In this document: positions 34,913 through 43,356 of the stretch, one piece after another
How the letters are laid out: every line of letters begins with the position of its first letter
Numbering within the stretch: the stretch's first letter is position 1
DNA from: an uncultured Blautia sp.
Lineage (GTDB): Bacteria; Bacillota; Clostridia; Lachnospirales; Lachnospiraceae
Assembly: GCF_947654165.1 (NCBI RefSeq)
Contig: NZ_CANTKB010000015.1
Span: 30,027-94,026, forward strand
DNA: 64,000 nucleotides
Direction of reading: 5' to 3'
The notes under the pieces: model-generated
The model's input: only the letters and a program-made list of their open reading frames with translations
Told to the model about the DNA's origin: nothing
The model's database searches: none
Made by a program: the position numbers and the translations under genes

Positions 34913-35419
34913 ATGGAAGATTTACTGCAGGTAGGTGTTATCACTACAACCCATGGAATCAGGGGAGAAGTTAAAGTGTATCCAACCACAGATGATGCTC
35001 ATAGATTTGAAGATCTGACTTATATTTTACTTGACACAGGAAAAGAATTGTGCGAACTGGAAATTGAAAAAGTCAGATACTTTAAGCAATTCGTAATCTT
35101 AAAATTTAAAGACGTGGATAATATTAATGACATTGAACCATATAAAGGCAAAAGCCTTTATGTGACACGGGAGTTTGCGGTACCATTAAAGGAAAATGAA
35201 TATTATATTGCCGATTTGATTGATATGGAAGTCTGCCTTGAGGACGGCAGTCTGTTCGGAATCTTAAAAGATGTTATGGAGACCGGGGCAAACGATGTCT
35301 ATGTTATCAAAACAGAAACAAAAGGTGAAGTCCTGATTCCTGCTATTAAAGATTGTATTAAGGCAGTTGATGTGGAAAAAGGGACTATGATCATACACCT
35401 TCTGGATGGTTTGTGCTAA
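34913..35419 (+). CDS. rimM: ribosome maturation factor RimM
   Basis: 168 residues. N-terminal RimM domain with LLQVGVITTTHGIRGEVKVYP, and C-terminal PRC barrel with YYIADLIDMEVCLEDG and GANDVYVIKTE. It assists 30S head assembly with S19. The start at 34913 follows AGGAGGAAG; upstream residues in frame are not RimM-like and cross the two hairpins. Confidence 0.96.
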   Translation: MEDLLQVGVITTTHGIRGEVKVYPTTDDAHRFEDLTYILLDTGKELCELEIEKVRYFKQFVILKFKDVDNINDIEPYKGKSLYVTREFAVPLKENEYYIADLIDMEVCLEDGSLFGILKDVMETGANDVYVIKTETKGEVLIPAIKDCIKAVDVEKGTMIIHLLDGLC

Positions 35420-35430
35420 GGAGGAAGAAA

Positions 35431-36885
35431 ATGAAGTTCCATGTACTTACATTATTTCCCCAGATGATTGAAAATACGGTGGAGACCAGCATCACCGGAC
35501 GTGCAGTGAAAAGCGGAAAGATTTCCCTTCATACGGTTAATATCAGGGATTTCTCAGACAATAAACACATGCGAGTAGATGATTATCCTTATGGCGGCGG
35601 TGCAGGGATGGTGATGCAGGCAGAACCGGTCTTTCGGGCCTATGAGTCTGTAAGAAAATCATCTGAGGCGGCTGCAAAAGGGAAAAAGCCCAGATGTATT
35701 TATCTTACGCCTCAGGGTAAGGTGTTTCACCAGACCATGGCAGAGGAACTGGCTCTTGAGGAGGAATTGATTTTCCTTTGCGGTCATTATGAGGGGATTG
35801 ATGAACGTGTTCTGGAAGAAGTAGTCACGGATTATGTATCCATCGGAGATTATGTGCTCACAGGCGGTGAGCTGGCTGCTTCTGTAATGATTGATGCTAT
35901 TTCCAGGTTTGTTCCCGGTGTGCTCAACAACGAAGAATCTTCTCAGTTTGAGTCGATACAGGACAATCTTCTGGAATACCCACATTATACAAGACCGGAG
36001 ATCTGGCATGATAAACAGGTACCGCCTGTTCTTTTGGCAGGTGCTCATGACAAGATTCAGTCCTGGAGGCTGGAGCAGTCTGTGAAACGTACCAAGGAAC
36101 GCAGACCGGATCTGTTTGCACAGAATCGTCCGGTTACCATTGCTTATTTCAGTCCAACCAAGGGTACCAGACAGGCGGCAGAGCTCCTGGCAGATGGACT
36201 GACCCAGAATCCTGTTTATCTGGACTTGACCAGAAGAAAATTCCGGAAACAGGTAAAGTATTTTACACAGCAGGAACTTCTGGTGGCTGCCGCACCTGTA
36301 TATGGAGGACAGCTTCCCAGGATACCGGAAGGATTGTTTACGAATCTGAGAGGAGATCATACGCCATGTGTACTTATGGCAGCTTACGGGAACCGTCACT
36401 ATGATGATACTCTGGCTCAGATGAAGCAGATTTTGACAGAAAGAGGATTTGTCTGTATCGGAGCCATTGCACCGATAATTCCTCATATTTATTCTGAAAA
36501 ACTGGGAAGCGGAAGACCGGATCAGAAAGACCGGGAAGTTTTCCGTAAGTTTGCTGTCTTGATCAAAAAGAGAATCCAGAAGGCAGAAACACAGGGGTTC
36601 CGTGAGATTTCTGTTCCGGGAAATCCTAAACCGGAGCCCAAACTGATGAAACCTGTGAAAAAAGAATTTGAGCAGGAGAAGTGTAGAAAGTGCCAGTCCT
36701 GTGTGCAGAAATGCCCGGTGAATGCTATTTCCAGAGAAACTTTAGAAATAGCAGAAGAAACCTGCCTTAACTGTATGCGTTGTGTGAAAAGCTGTCCTGC
36801 AGGTGCCAGATCTTTTGATGCAGGGGAAGTGAGACAGTATCTGGAAAATAATTATATGAAACCAAGAGAAATTGAGTATTTTTAA
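35431..36885 (+). CDS. trmD: TrmD tRNA (guanine-N1)-methyltransferase fused to a flavodoxin/ferredoxin (EFR1-like) module
   Basis: 484 residues, twice the normal TrmD length. Residues 1-229 are complete TrmD: MKFHVLTLFPQMI, YGGGAGMVMQ, CGHYEGIDER, SIGDYVLTGGELAA (knot) and ERRPDLF at 223-229. It methylates G37 of tRNA with SAM. Residues 233-400 follow in frame with no stop and no internal start: TIAYFSPTKGTRQAAELL is a flavodoxin phosphate loop, VAAAPVYGGQLPRIP continues that fold. Residues 418-428 and 445-455 carry CX2CX2CX3C motifs (C418, C421, C424, C428; C445, C448, C451, C455), two [4Fe-4S] clusters. The second half matches EFR1-type flavodoxin-ferredoxins. AAGGAGG supports the start. 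The redox partner and effect on methylation are unknown. Confidence 0.93.
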   Translation: MKFHVLTLFPQMIENTVETSITGRAVKSGKISLHTVNIRDFSDNKHMRVDDYPYGGGAGMVMQAEPVFRAYESVRKSSEAAAKGKKPRCIYLTPQGKVFHQTMAEELALEEELIFLCGHYEGIDERVLEEVVTDYVSIGDYVLTGGELAASVMIDAISRFVPGVLNNEESSQFESIQDNLLEYPHYTRPEIWHDKQVPPVLLAGAHDKIQSWRLEQSVKRTKERRPDLFAQNRPVTIAYFSPTKGTRQAAELLADGLTQNPVYLDLTRRKFRKQVKYFTQQELLVAAAPVYGGQLPRIPEGLFTNLRGDHTPCVLMAAYGNRHYDDTLAQMKQILTERGFVCIGAIAPIIPHIYSEKLGSGRPDQKDREVFRKFAVLIKKRIQKAETQGFREISVPGNPKPEPKLMKPVKKEFEQEKCRKCQSCVQKCPVNAISRETLEIAEETCLNCMRCVKSCPAGARSFDAGEVRQYLENNYMKPREIEYF

Positions 36886-36887
36886 AC

Positions 36888-36916
36888 TTGACAAGATTCT
36901 TTGTCCATAGTATAAT
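36888..36916 (+). promoter_or_regulatory. Sigma-A promoter for rplS
   Basis: TTGACA at 36888-36893 and TATAAT at 36911-36916, spacer 17: perfect consensus hexamers directly after the trmD fusion stop. Confidence 0.88.
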
Positions 36917-36923
36917 TTTATCT

Positions 36924-36985
36924 GTTGTAAAAAGAGATGGTCCTCTGTTGCTGATTGCATTAAGAACATCCAGGATTAAAGGAGA
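36924..36985 (+). ncRNA. Probable L19 leader RNA (ribosomal protein leader)
   Basis: The short leader contains GATGGTCCTCTGTTGCTGAT, then CATTAAGAACATC, with GATG able to pair with CATC. This layout resembles the Firmicutes L19 leader motif that mediates autoregulation of rplS. The match is by memory of the motif and is not computed. Confidence 0.5.
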
Positions 36986-36991
36986 AAAATC

Positions 36992-37339
36992 ATGAACGAA
37001 ATTATTAAAAACATTGAAGCTGCTCAGATGAAAGCAGAAGCACCACAGTTTAACGTAGGTGACACCGTAAGAGTACACGGAAAAATCAAAGAAGGAAACC
37101 GTGAAAGAATCCAGATCTTTGAAGGCGTTGTATTAAAGAAACAGGGCGGAAGCAACCGTGAAACTTTCACAGTAAGAAAGAACTCTAACGGAATCGGCGT
37201 TGAAAAAACTTGGCCATTACATTCCCCTAACGTAGAAAAAGTAGAAGTAATCAGACGTGGTAAAGTAAGACGTGCGAAACTGAACTACTTAAGACAGCGT
37301 GTAGGTAAAGCAGCGAAAGTAAAAGAATTAGTTAAATAA
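36992..37339 (+). CDS. rplS: ribosomal protein bL19
   Basis: 115 residues: [58 protein letters not shown]. It sits at the 30S-50S interface. Biased codons and a consensus promoter agree with high expression. A terminator follows. Confidence 0.98.
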   Translation: MNEIIKNIEAAQMKAEAPQFNVGDTVRVHGKIKEGNRERIQIFEGVVLKKQGGSNRETFTVRKNSNGIGVEKTWPLHSPNVEKVEVIRRGKVRRAKLNYLRQRVGKAAKVKELVK

Positions 37340-37352
37340 TAACGGTAACATG

Positions 37353-37390
37353 ACAGGGACACATACTTTGGGTATATGTCCCTGTTTCTT
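37353..37390 (+). terminator. Terminator after rplS
   Basis: ACAGGGACACATA and TATATGTCCCTGT pair with one mismatch, followed by TTTCTT. Confidence 0.8.
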
Positions 37391-37411
37391 CCATATGGGT
37401 TTTAGGAGCAG

Positions 37412-38074
37412 ATGAAGAACATGAAAAAAAACAGGAAGAAAAGCAGAAAAAAGAAGAGCACTTTGTCAGGCATGGAGCATTTTCATAACATAGAGATTCA
37501 GAAAGATGCTGCACTTGAGTTTATAAAAAGCAGAAAAGGACGCATTGTTTTTCAGTGGATATTTCAGACAGCCGTAGTTCTGGCTCTTGCAGCGGTGACG
37601 GCGATTTTTTTCTTTCAAAGTATTGGAATGCAGGAGAGCAGCATGGAGCCGACCATTCGGACCGGAGAGCGTTTTTTCATGAATCAGTTTGTGTATAAGT
37701 TCGGCAGTCCGAAACGGGGAGATATCATTGCTTTTACGAAGGACGGAAAGGAAAATGCAACCATTCACATTAAGCGTGTCATTGGTCTTCCGGGAGAAAC
37801 CATACAGATTAAAAAAGGGAAGGTCTACATTGATGGGACCGTTTATAAAGAAGACGGAAAATTTTCCGAGATATCCAACCCTGGTCTGGCAGATGAAGCG
37901 ATTACCTTAAAAAAAGATGAATATTTTGTTTTGGGAGATAATCGGAACAACAGCGAAGACAGTCGTTTCGCAGAAGTGAAAAATGTGAAGAAGAAAAATA
38001 TAGAAGGGAAGCTCTGGTTTCAGGCTGCACCTTTTAGCAAAATCGGATTTGTAAAACATGAGATGAAGAAATGA
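37412..38074 (+). CDS. lepB: signal peptidase I
   Basis: 220 residues. A very basic N-terminus (about 16 Lys/Arg in the first 20) and a cytosolic segment precede one membrane helix near 48-70. Catalytic Ser is in QESSMEPTI near 77, and the general-base Lys in HIKRVIGLPGE near 120. GDNRNNSEDSR near 172 is the conserved substrate-site box. It removes signal peptides outside the membrane. The start could instead be the ATG at 37421. Genes rbgA, rnhB, yraN and pgeF follow closely. Confidence 0.95.
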   Translation: MKNMKKNRKKSRKKKSTLSGMEHFHNIEIQKDAALEFIKSRKGRIVFQWIFQTAVVLALAAVTAIFFFQSIGMQESSMEPTIRTGERFFMNQFVYKFGSPKRGDIIAFTKDGKENATIHIKRVIGLPGETIQIKKGKVYIDGTVYKEDGKFSEISNPGLADEAITLKKDEYFVLGDNRNNSEDSRFAEVKNVKKKNIEGKLWFQAAPFSKIGFVKHEMKK

Positions 38075-38082
38075 GGTAGTGT

Positions 38083-38925
38083 ATGAATTATCAATGGTAT
38101 CCCGGTCATATGACAAAAGCGAAACGTATGATGCAGGAAAATATCAAACTAATTGATCTGGTAATTGAAGTGACAGACGCAAGAATCCCCCTTTCCAGCA
38201 GGAATCCCGATATTGATGAACTGGGAAAGAACAAGGCAAGACTGATTCTTTTAAATAAGGCAGATCTGGCAGATGACAGCAAAACAGAACAGTGGATGGA
38301 ATATTTTAGGAGCAAAGGTTATTATGCTGTGAAGATCAATGCCAGAAGCGGTGCCGGAATGAAAGGGATTCTCCCGGTCATCATGGAATCCTGTAAAGAA
38401 AAAATAGAAAGAGACCGAAGAAGAGGCATTCTAAACCGCCCGGTACGTGCTATGGTGGTGGGAATCCCCAATGTAGGGAAATCCACGTTTATTAATTCTT
38501 TTGCAGGAAAAGCCTGTACGAAAACTGGAAATAAGCCTGGTGTTACAAAAGGAAAACAGTGGATCCGCATTAATAAAAATGTAGAATTGTTAGATACACC
38601 GGGAATTTTGTGGCCGAAATTTGAAGACCAGGAAGTGGGAGCAAAACTGGCTATGGTGGGTTCTATTAAAGATGAGATTTTGAATCTGGAAGAACTTTCT
38701 CTGGAGCTGCTTGGATATCTTCACAGGGAATATGAAGGAATCCTCAAACAGCGGTATCAGATTACCGAGTCAGAAAACAATGTAACCATGCTGGAAGAGA
38801 TTGCCAGAAACAGAAAATGTCTTCAGAAGGGACAGGAACTGGATTATACGAAGGCGGCAAATATTCTTCTGGAAGAGTTCCGAAATGGAAAAATCGGAAG
38901 AATCACTTTGGAGAAAGCAGAGTAA
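38083..38925 (+). CDS. rbgA: ribosome biogenesis GTPase YlqF/RbgA
   Basis: 280 residues, circularly permuted GTPase: the G4 motif NKADLAD near 58 comes before G1 GIPNVGKSTFIN near 127 and G3 DTPGILWPK near 172. MNYQWYPGHMTKAKRMM is the family N-terminus. It acts late in 50S assembly. rnhB follows 9 bases on, the order found in Bacillus. Confidence 0.96.
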   Translation: MNYQWYPGHMTKAKRMMQENIKLIDLVIEVTDARIPLSSRNPDIDELGKNKARLILLNKADLADDSKTEQWMEYFRSKGYYAVKINARSGAGMKGILPVIMESCKEKIERDRRRGILNRPVRAMVVGIPNVGKSTFINSFAGKACTKTGNKPGVTKGKQWIRINKNVELLDTPGILWPKFEDQEVGAKLAMVGSIKDEILNLEELSLELLGYLHREYEGILKQRYQITESENNVTMLEEIARNRKCLQKGQELDYTKAANILLEEFRNGKIGRITLEKAE

Positions 38926-38934
38926 AAGCAGAGT

Positions 38935-39702
38935 ATGAAAAGTATTCAGGAAATTAGGGAAGCATTTAAAAAAGCATCACAGACAGAGATACAGGAGCTT
39001 ATTGAAAATTATGCACAGGACGAAAGAAAAGGAGTGCAGGCAGCCGTTGCACAGGCTCAAAAGAAAGTAGATGCTCTGGAAAGAGAAAAAAAGCGGATTG
39101 ATGCAATGAAAAGCTTTGAGCGAAAATATGAACATCTGGGCTATGTGTGTGGTATCGATGAAGTGGGGAGAGGGCCATTTGCAGGTCCTGTGGTGGCAGG
39201 AGCAGTGATTCTTCCAAAGGACTGTGATATTTTATATATCAATGATTCCAAAAAGCTTTCAGAAAAGAAAAGAGAAGAATTATATGGAGAAATCATGGAA
39301 AAGGCCATTGCTGTTCAGGTAGGGTATGCCAGTCCTGCACGGATTGATGAGATTAATATTCTGCAGGCTACATACGAAGCGATGAGAGAGGCAGTGTCAA
39401 AACTTACAATCACACCTCAGGTTTTGCTCAATGATGCAGTGACCATACCTGGTATCACAATTCCCCAGGTTCCCATTATCAAAGGAGATGCAAAAAGCGC
39501 TTCTATTGCAGCGGCAAGTATCGTTGCAAAAGTTACCAGAGACAGGCTCATGAGAGAGTACGATAAAATAATGCCGCAATATGGTTTTGCTTCCAATAAA
39601 GGATATGGATCCAAGGAGCATATTGAAGCACTTAGAAAGTATGGTGCTACACCGATTCACCGGAAAAGTTTTATTAAAAACGTATTCGGAGAACAGGAAT
39701 GA
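38935..39702 (+). CDS. rnhB: ribonuclease HII
   Basis: Removes ribonucleotides and RNA primers from DNA duplexes. 255 residues with a 70-residue N-terminal helical extension of the Bacillus type. Catalytic core: CGIDEVGRGPFAGPVVAGAV near 72, with the DE pair and Gly-Arg-Gly; NDSKKLSEKKREEL; and KGDAKSASIAAASIVAKVTRD near 183. It overlaps yraN by four bases. Confidence 0.96.
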   Translation: MKSIQEIREAFKKASQTEIQELIENYAQDERKGVQAAVAQAQKKVDALEREKKRIDAMKSFERKYEHLGYVCGIDEVGRGPFAGPVVAGAVILPKDCDILYINDSKKLSEKKREELYGEIMEKAIAVQVGYASPARIDEINILQATYEAMREAVSKLTITPQVLLNDAVTIPGITIPQVPIIKGDAKSASIAAASIVAKVTRDRLMREYDKIMPQYGFASNKGYGSKEHIEALRKYGATPIHRKSFIKNVFGEQE

Positions 39703-40073
39703 AGTCCGATACAGGCACCGGTTCATCCAGGGCAGTAGGAAGATACTATGAGGAATTGGCATCAAGATATCTGGAAGAGGCGGGATATCATATTCTGGAA
39801 AGGAATTTTCACTGCAGACAAGGGGAAATAGATATCATAGCACAACAGGAAGGATATCTGTGTTTTGTCGAGGTGAAATACAGAAGTTCCGGAGCCTATG
39901 GAGATGCACTGGGAGCGGTATCTTATAAAAAGCAAGAAAAAATATCCAGGGCGGCATTGTATTATCTTACGGTACATGGCTATAGCGAATCTTATCCGTG
40001 TCGGTTTGATGTACTTGCAATAACCCAGGAGCAGATGACACTGATAAAAAATGCATTTGAATACAGAGGTTAA
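39699..40073 (+). CDS. yraN: YraN family protein (UPF0102)
   Basis: 124 residues, endonuclease-like fold: GRYYEELASRYLEEAGYHILERNF, then EIDIIAQQEGYLCFVEVKYRSSGAYG, with the D...ExK pattern of restriction-like nucleases. The biochemical role is unproved. It is translationally coupled to rnhB, its usual neighbour. Confidence 0.94.
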   Translation: MKSDTGTGSSRAVGRYYEELASRYLEEAGYHILERNFHCRQGEIDIIAQQEGYLCFVEVKYRSSGAYGDALGAVSYKKQEKISRAALYYLTVHGYSESYPCRFDVLAITQEQMTLIKNAFEYRG

Positions 40074-40075
40074 AC

Positions 40076-40933
40076 ATGGAACTTAAATGGAAAACAGAAA
40101 TTCCACAGCATATGAAAGTTAACAAAAATAAGGGAGTGACGTATCTGACCTATCCGGCATTTGAAGCATTTCCGGAATTTTACCACGGATTTTCTACCAG
40201 ATTAGGCGGTGTAAGCAAGGGGATTTATGCCTCTATGAATTTGAGTTTTTCCAGAGGCGATCAGGAAGATGCGGTTTTTGAGAACTACAGGCGAATTGCA
40301 GATGCTATTGGATTTTCTTTGGAGGGAATTGTGTGTTCTGATCAGACTCATACGGTTCAGATCCGTCAGGTTACTGAGGCGGATAAAGGTAAGGGGGTAC
40401 TTCAAAGAAAAGACTATACAGATATTGATGGACTGATCACGAATGTTCCCGGTCTTACACTTACTACTTTTTATGCAGACTGTGTTCCGCTGTTTTTCTT
40501 AGACCCTGTGAATAAGGCGGTTGGTCTGGCACATTCTGGTTGGAGAGGCACTGTAGGCAGAATGGGAGAAAAAATGGTAAAAGCTATGGGGGATGCCTTT
40601 GGTTCAAAACCGGAAAATCTATATACAGGAATCGGACCCTCTATCTGTCAGGACTGCTATGAAGTAAGCGAGGATGTTGCAGACAGATTTCGGGAAGAAT
40701 TTCAGGGCTACGAAGAGGAGAAAACGCTTCTGTATAAAACAACCCCTGGGAAGTACCAGTTAAATCTCTGGAGGGCTAATGAAATTGTTCTTGCACAAGC
40801 CGGAATTTTGAGAGAACATATGAGTTTTCCGGGAATCTGTACTTGCTGTAACCCGGAATTTTTATTCTCACATAGGGCAAGTCAGGGGAAAAGAGGCAAT
40901 TTATGTGCTTTTTTGGGAGTTAGTGTTACATAA
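40076..40933 (+). CDS. pgeF: peptidoglycan editing factor PgeF (YfiH/laccase-domain family)
   Basis: 285 residues. Motifs are CSDQTHTV near 85, FYADCVPLFFLDP near 130, GLAHSGWRGTVGRMGEKMV near 150, and CTCCNPEFLFSHRASQGKRG near the end. The conserved His/Cys set forms a zinc-binding active site. Family members remove wrongly placed L-Ser from UDP-MurNAc or act as purine nucleoside enzymes. Older labels as polyphenol oxidase are probably misleading. It ends the lepB-pgeF run. Confidence 0.93.
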   Translation: MELKWKTEIPQHMKVNKNKGVTYLTYPAFEAFPEFYHGFSTRLGGVSKGIYASMNLSFSRGDQEDAVFENYRRIADAIGFSLEGIVCSDQTHTVQIRQVTEADKGKGVLQRKDYTDIDGLITNVPGLTLTTFYADCVPLFFLDPVNKAVGLAHSGWRGTVGRMGEKMVKAMGDAFGSKPENLYTGIGPSICQDCYEVSEDVADRFREEFQGYEEEKTLLYKTTPGKYQLNLWRANEIVLAQAGILREHMSFPGICTCCNPEFLFSHRASQGKRGNLCAFLGVSVT

Positions 40934-40979
40934 TTATTACGAAAAAGTAAAAAAAAGGCTGTTCATTTTGTTTCTTATA

Positions 40980-40988
40980 TGTTATAAT
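40980..40988 (+). promoter_or_regulatory. Extended -10 promoter for the 3D-domain gene
   Basis: TG at 40980-40981, one base, then TATAAT at 40983-40988; no clear -35. AAAGGAG precedes the ATG at 41020. Confidence 0.6.
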
Positions 40989-41019
40989 GAGTACCGTTAG
41001 AGAAAAGGAGCTTTGATTT

Positions 41020-42243
41020 ATGAAGAAAAGATTAAATACTCTTCTCCTGGCTGGTATTTTATCTGTCAGCATAGCGGCGGCACCGGTTTATGGTGCGTCT
41101 ACCCAGAAAAAGATTACAGATGCTCAGAATACGAAGCAGGAACAGCAGAAACAGTTAAACGATACACAGAACAGGCTGAACAGTCTGGAGGCAAAAAAAG
41201 GAAATCTGGAATCCTACATCCGTGAACTGGACAAGCAGTTTACAGAATTGGGACAAAATCTTCAGGAAATTCAGGACAAATCAGAAAAGGCACAGCAGGA
41301 TTTGGAAGACCTTCAAAATGAGCTGGTAAAAGCAGAAGAAAAAGAAGCGAAGCAATATTCCAGTATGAAGCTTCGAATTCAGTATATGTATGAGAATTCG
41401 AATCAATCTTACATAACCATGTTTTTAGAGTCAAGGAGTTTTTCTGAGTTTTTAAGTCAGGCAGAAAATATGTCTCAGCTTACAAAGTATGACAGAAAGA
41501 TGCTGGAAGAATATAAGAAGACAACAGCAGAAATCAAAGAGAAAGAAAACAGCATCAAGGAGCAGCAGAAAGAGCTGGAAGTTCTGAAAGCAGAAAGTCT
41601 GGCGAAACAGGATGAAATCTCTGCTGTGATGAAAACAACACACGCACAGATTGCAACCTATGAAAGCGAAATCTCTGCACAGGAAAACAATGTACAGAGT
41701 TTGATGAGTAAGATTGAAAGTCAGCAGAATACAATCAATAATCTGATCAAACAGCAGAAGGACGAGGAAGCGGCACAGGCTTTGGCACAGCAGCAGAATA
41801 ACAGCCAGAGCAGTCAGAACAGTACACCTCCTGCACAGGAAACTCAGAAACCTTCACAGGAAGTTCAAAAACCTGTGGTGAAGCCGGAAGAAGATCAGTC
41901 ACAGGAAACCCAGAAACCTTCCGAGAATACACAGCCGGACAACAGTCAGAACAATTCTTCTAAGGGAAAATATCTTGGCAAGTTTCGTCTGACAGCGTAT
42001 TGTCCTTGTGCAAGCTGTTGCGGTGTTGAGACGGGAATCACAGCAAGCGGTACAACGGCATCACAGGGAAGAACCGTTGCAATGTATGGTGTTCCGTTTG
42101 GAACTAAGCTGCTGATCAATGGAAATGTTTACACTGTCGAGGACAGAGGAACACCTTATGGACATGTAGATATTTTCTTCAACAGTCATTCTGCAGCTCT
42201 TCAGTTTGGAAGCCAGTGGGCTGATGTATATCAGGTGAATTAA
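41020..42243 (+). CDS. secreted coiled-coil protein with C-terminal 3D domain
   Basis: 407 residues. Signal peptide MKKRLNTLLLAGILSVSIAAA with cleavage near AYGA/S (about residue 26), so the protein is secreted. Residues about 30-250 are a long coiled coil of the CwlO/PcsB type (heptads rich in Gln, Lys and Glu). Residues 250-310 are a Gln/Ser/Pro/Glu linker with repeated QKPS units. Residues 315-407 are a 3D domain (YLGKFRLTAYCPCASCCG, then TVEDRGTPYGHVDIFF). Two of the three usual Asp are seen; the first, normally in VAVD, is Tyr here (VAMY). A peptidoglycan-cleaving role is likely but needs that site. eutH starts at the next base after the stop. Confidence 0.9.
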   Translation: MKKRLNTLLLAGILSVSIAAAPVYGASTQKKITDAQNTKQEQQKQLNDTQNRLNSLEAKKGNLESYIRELDKQFTELGQNLQEIQDKSEKAQQDLEDLQNELVKAEEKEAKQYSSMKLRIQYMYENSNQSYITMFLESRSFSEFLSQAENMSQLTKYDRKMLEEYKKTTAEIKEKENSIKEQQKELEVLKAESLAKQDEISAVMKTTHAQIATYESEISAQENNVQSLMSKIESQQNTINNLIKQQKDEEAAQALAQQQNNSQSSQNSTPPAQETQKPSQEVQKPVVKPEEDQSQETQKPSENTQPDNSQNNSSKGKYLGKFRLTAYCPCASCCGVETGITASGTTASQGRTVAMYGVPFGTKLLINGNVYTVEDRGTPYGHVDIFFNSHSAALQFGSQWADVYQVN

Positions 42244-43311
42244 ATGAGCGGTATGATTAGTATACTGGTATGCATAGGTATCCTTTTAGGTGGAATAGAC
42301 GAAATAAGAGGAAATAAAACAGGATATGGGGCAAAATTCAGAGAAGCTTTTGAGCTTATTCCATCCATGGCATTTTCTATGGCGGGAATGATCTGTCTTA
42401 CAAATCTGATTGCTTTTGTATTAGAAAAAGGAATTGCCCCTTTTATGAAAGGAATGCATATGGACCCGGCTATTTTAGCCGGGTTTTTAGCTGTAGACAT
42501 GGGAGGATATCAGTTGGCGGAAAAACTGGCGGTCAATCCAGCTATGGGAAGTTATGCGGGGATTGTTCTCGGAGCCGGTTTAGGATGTACGCTGGTGTTT
42601 ACGATTCCGGTAGGAATGGGAGTGGTAGAAGAAGAAAGCAAGCCGTATTTTGCCAAGGGAATTGTGCTGGGACTCATGGGGCTGCCGATCGCACTGCTGA
42701 TCGGCGGAGGGTTATCCGGTCTTCCCATAGGAATGATTTTATGGGAAAATATCCTTCCAATGTCCATAGCAGCGGTCTGTGGAATCGGTCTTGCAAAATT
42801 TCCATGTCTTACCATGAAGATTTTTGGCGGTTATGTGAAAATCTTGAGAGTGATTCTTCTGGTGGGTCTTATGCTGGGAGCTGTTGCCCATACCCTTCAA
42901 AAAACAGAAGACTGGGGACTTACTCCTTTATTGGATGCTATGGGGGTGGTGTGTTCTATTGCAGTGTTTCTTTTGGGAAGTCTTCCGATTGCCATGCTGC
43001 TGCAGAAACTGCTGCAAAGACCGTTTACCTGGCTTGGCAGGAAAATTGGGCTGGATAGTGTCAGTATGACAGGCTTTTTGCTCACTTGTGTCTCACCCTT
43101 GCCTACGCTGGCTTTGTTGAAGGAGATGAATCCCAAGGGACGGCTTTTGAACGTTGCTTTTATGGTCAGCGGTGCTTCTGCGATTGGTGCACATCTGGCT
43201 TTTGTAAGTGCTGTGGAGCCTGAGATGATAGGAGCCTTGTTAGGGAGTAAGCTTCTGGGAGGGATCTTCACGGTTGTGCTGGCTTACTTTGTTGTGAAAA
43301 AAGATTCATAA
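42244..43311 (+). CDS. eutH: EutH-like ethanolamine carrier
   Basis: 355 residues with about ten hydrophobic helices. MSGMISILVCIGILLGGIDEI at the start, then DMGGYQLAEKLAVNPAMG and FTIPVGMG, and VSGASAIGAHLAFVSAVEP near the end, match the EutH family, which facilitates ethanolamine uptake across the cytoplasmic membrane. No eut catabolic or microcompartment genes are nearby, so the substrate here is inferred only from family. The ATG directly abuts the TAA of the 3D gene. Confidence 0.88.
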   Translation: MSGMISILVCIGILLGGIDEIRGNKTGYGAKFREAFELIPSMAFSMAGMICLTNLIAFVLEKGIAPFMKGMHMDPAILAGFLAVDMGGYQLAEKLAVNPAMGSYAGIVLGAGLGCTLVFTIPVGMGVVEEESKPYFAKGIVLGLMGLPIALLIGGGLSGLPIGMILWENILPMSIAAVCGIGLAKFPCLTMKIFGGYVKILRVILLVGLMLGAVAHTLQKTEDWGLTPLLDAMGVVCSIAVFLLGSLPIAMLLQKLLQRPFTWLGRKIGLDSVSMTGFLLTCVSPLPTLALLKEMNPKGRLLNVAFMVSGASAIGAHLAFVSAVEPEMIGALLGSKLLGGIFTVVLAYFVVKKDS

Positions 43312-43312
43312 A

Positions 43313-43356
43313 AAAACTGGAAATGTGACAGGGGGACTGCCGCATTTCCAGTTTTC
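43313..43356. terminator. Bidirectional terminator between eutH and prs
   Basis: AAAACTGGAAATG (43313-43325) pairs perfectly with CATTTCCAGTTTT (43343-43355), with A/T tracts on both sides. Confidence 0.9.

Noticed and set aside
35659..36486. 275-residue minus-strand frame opposite the trmD fusion
   Set aside because: Antisense shadow with no ribosome binding site; it covers the fusion junction but does not question the plus-strand frame.
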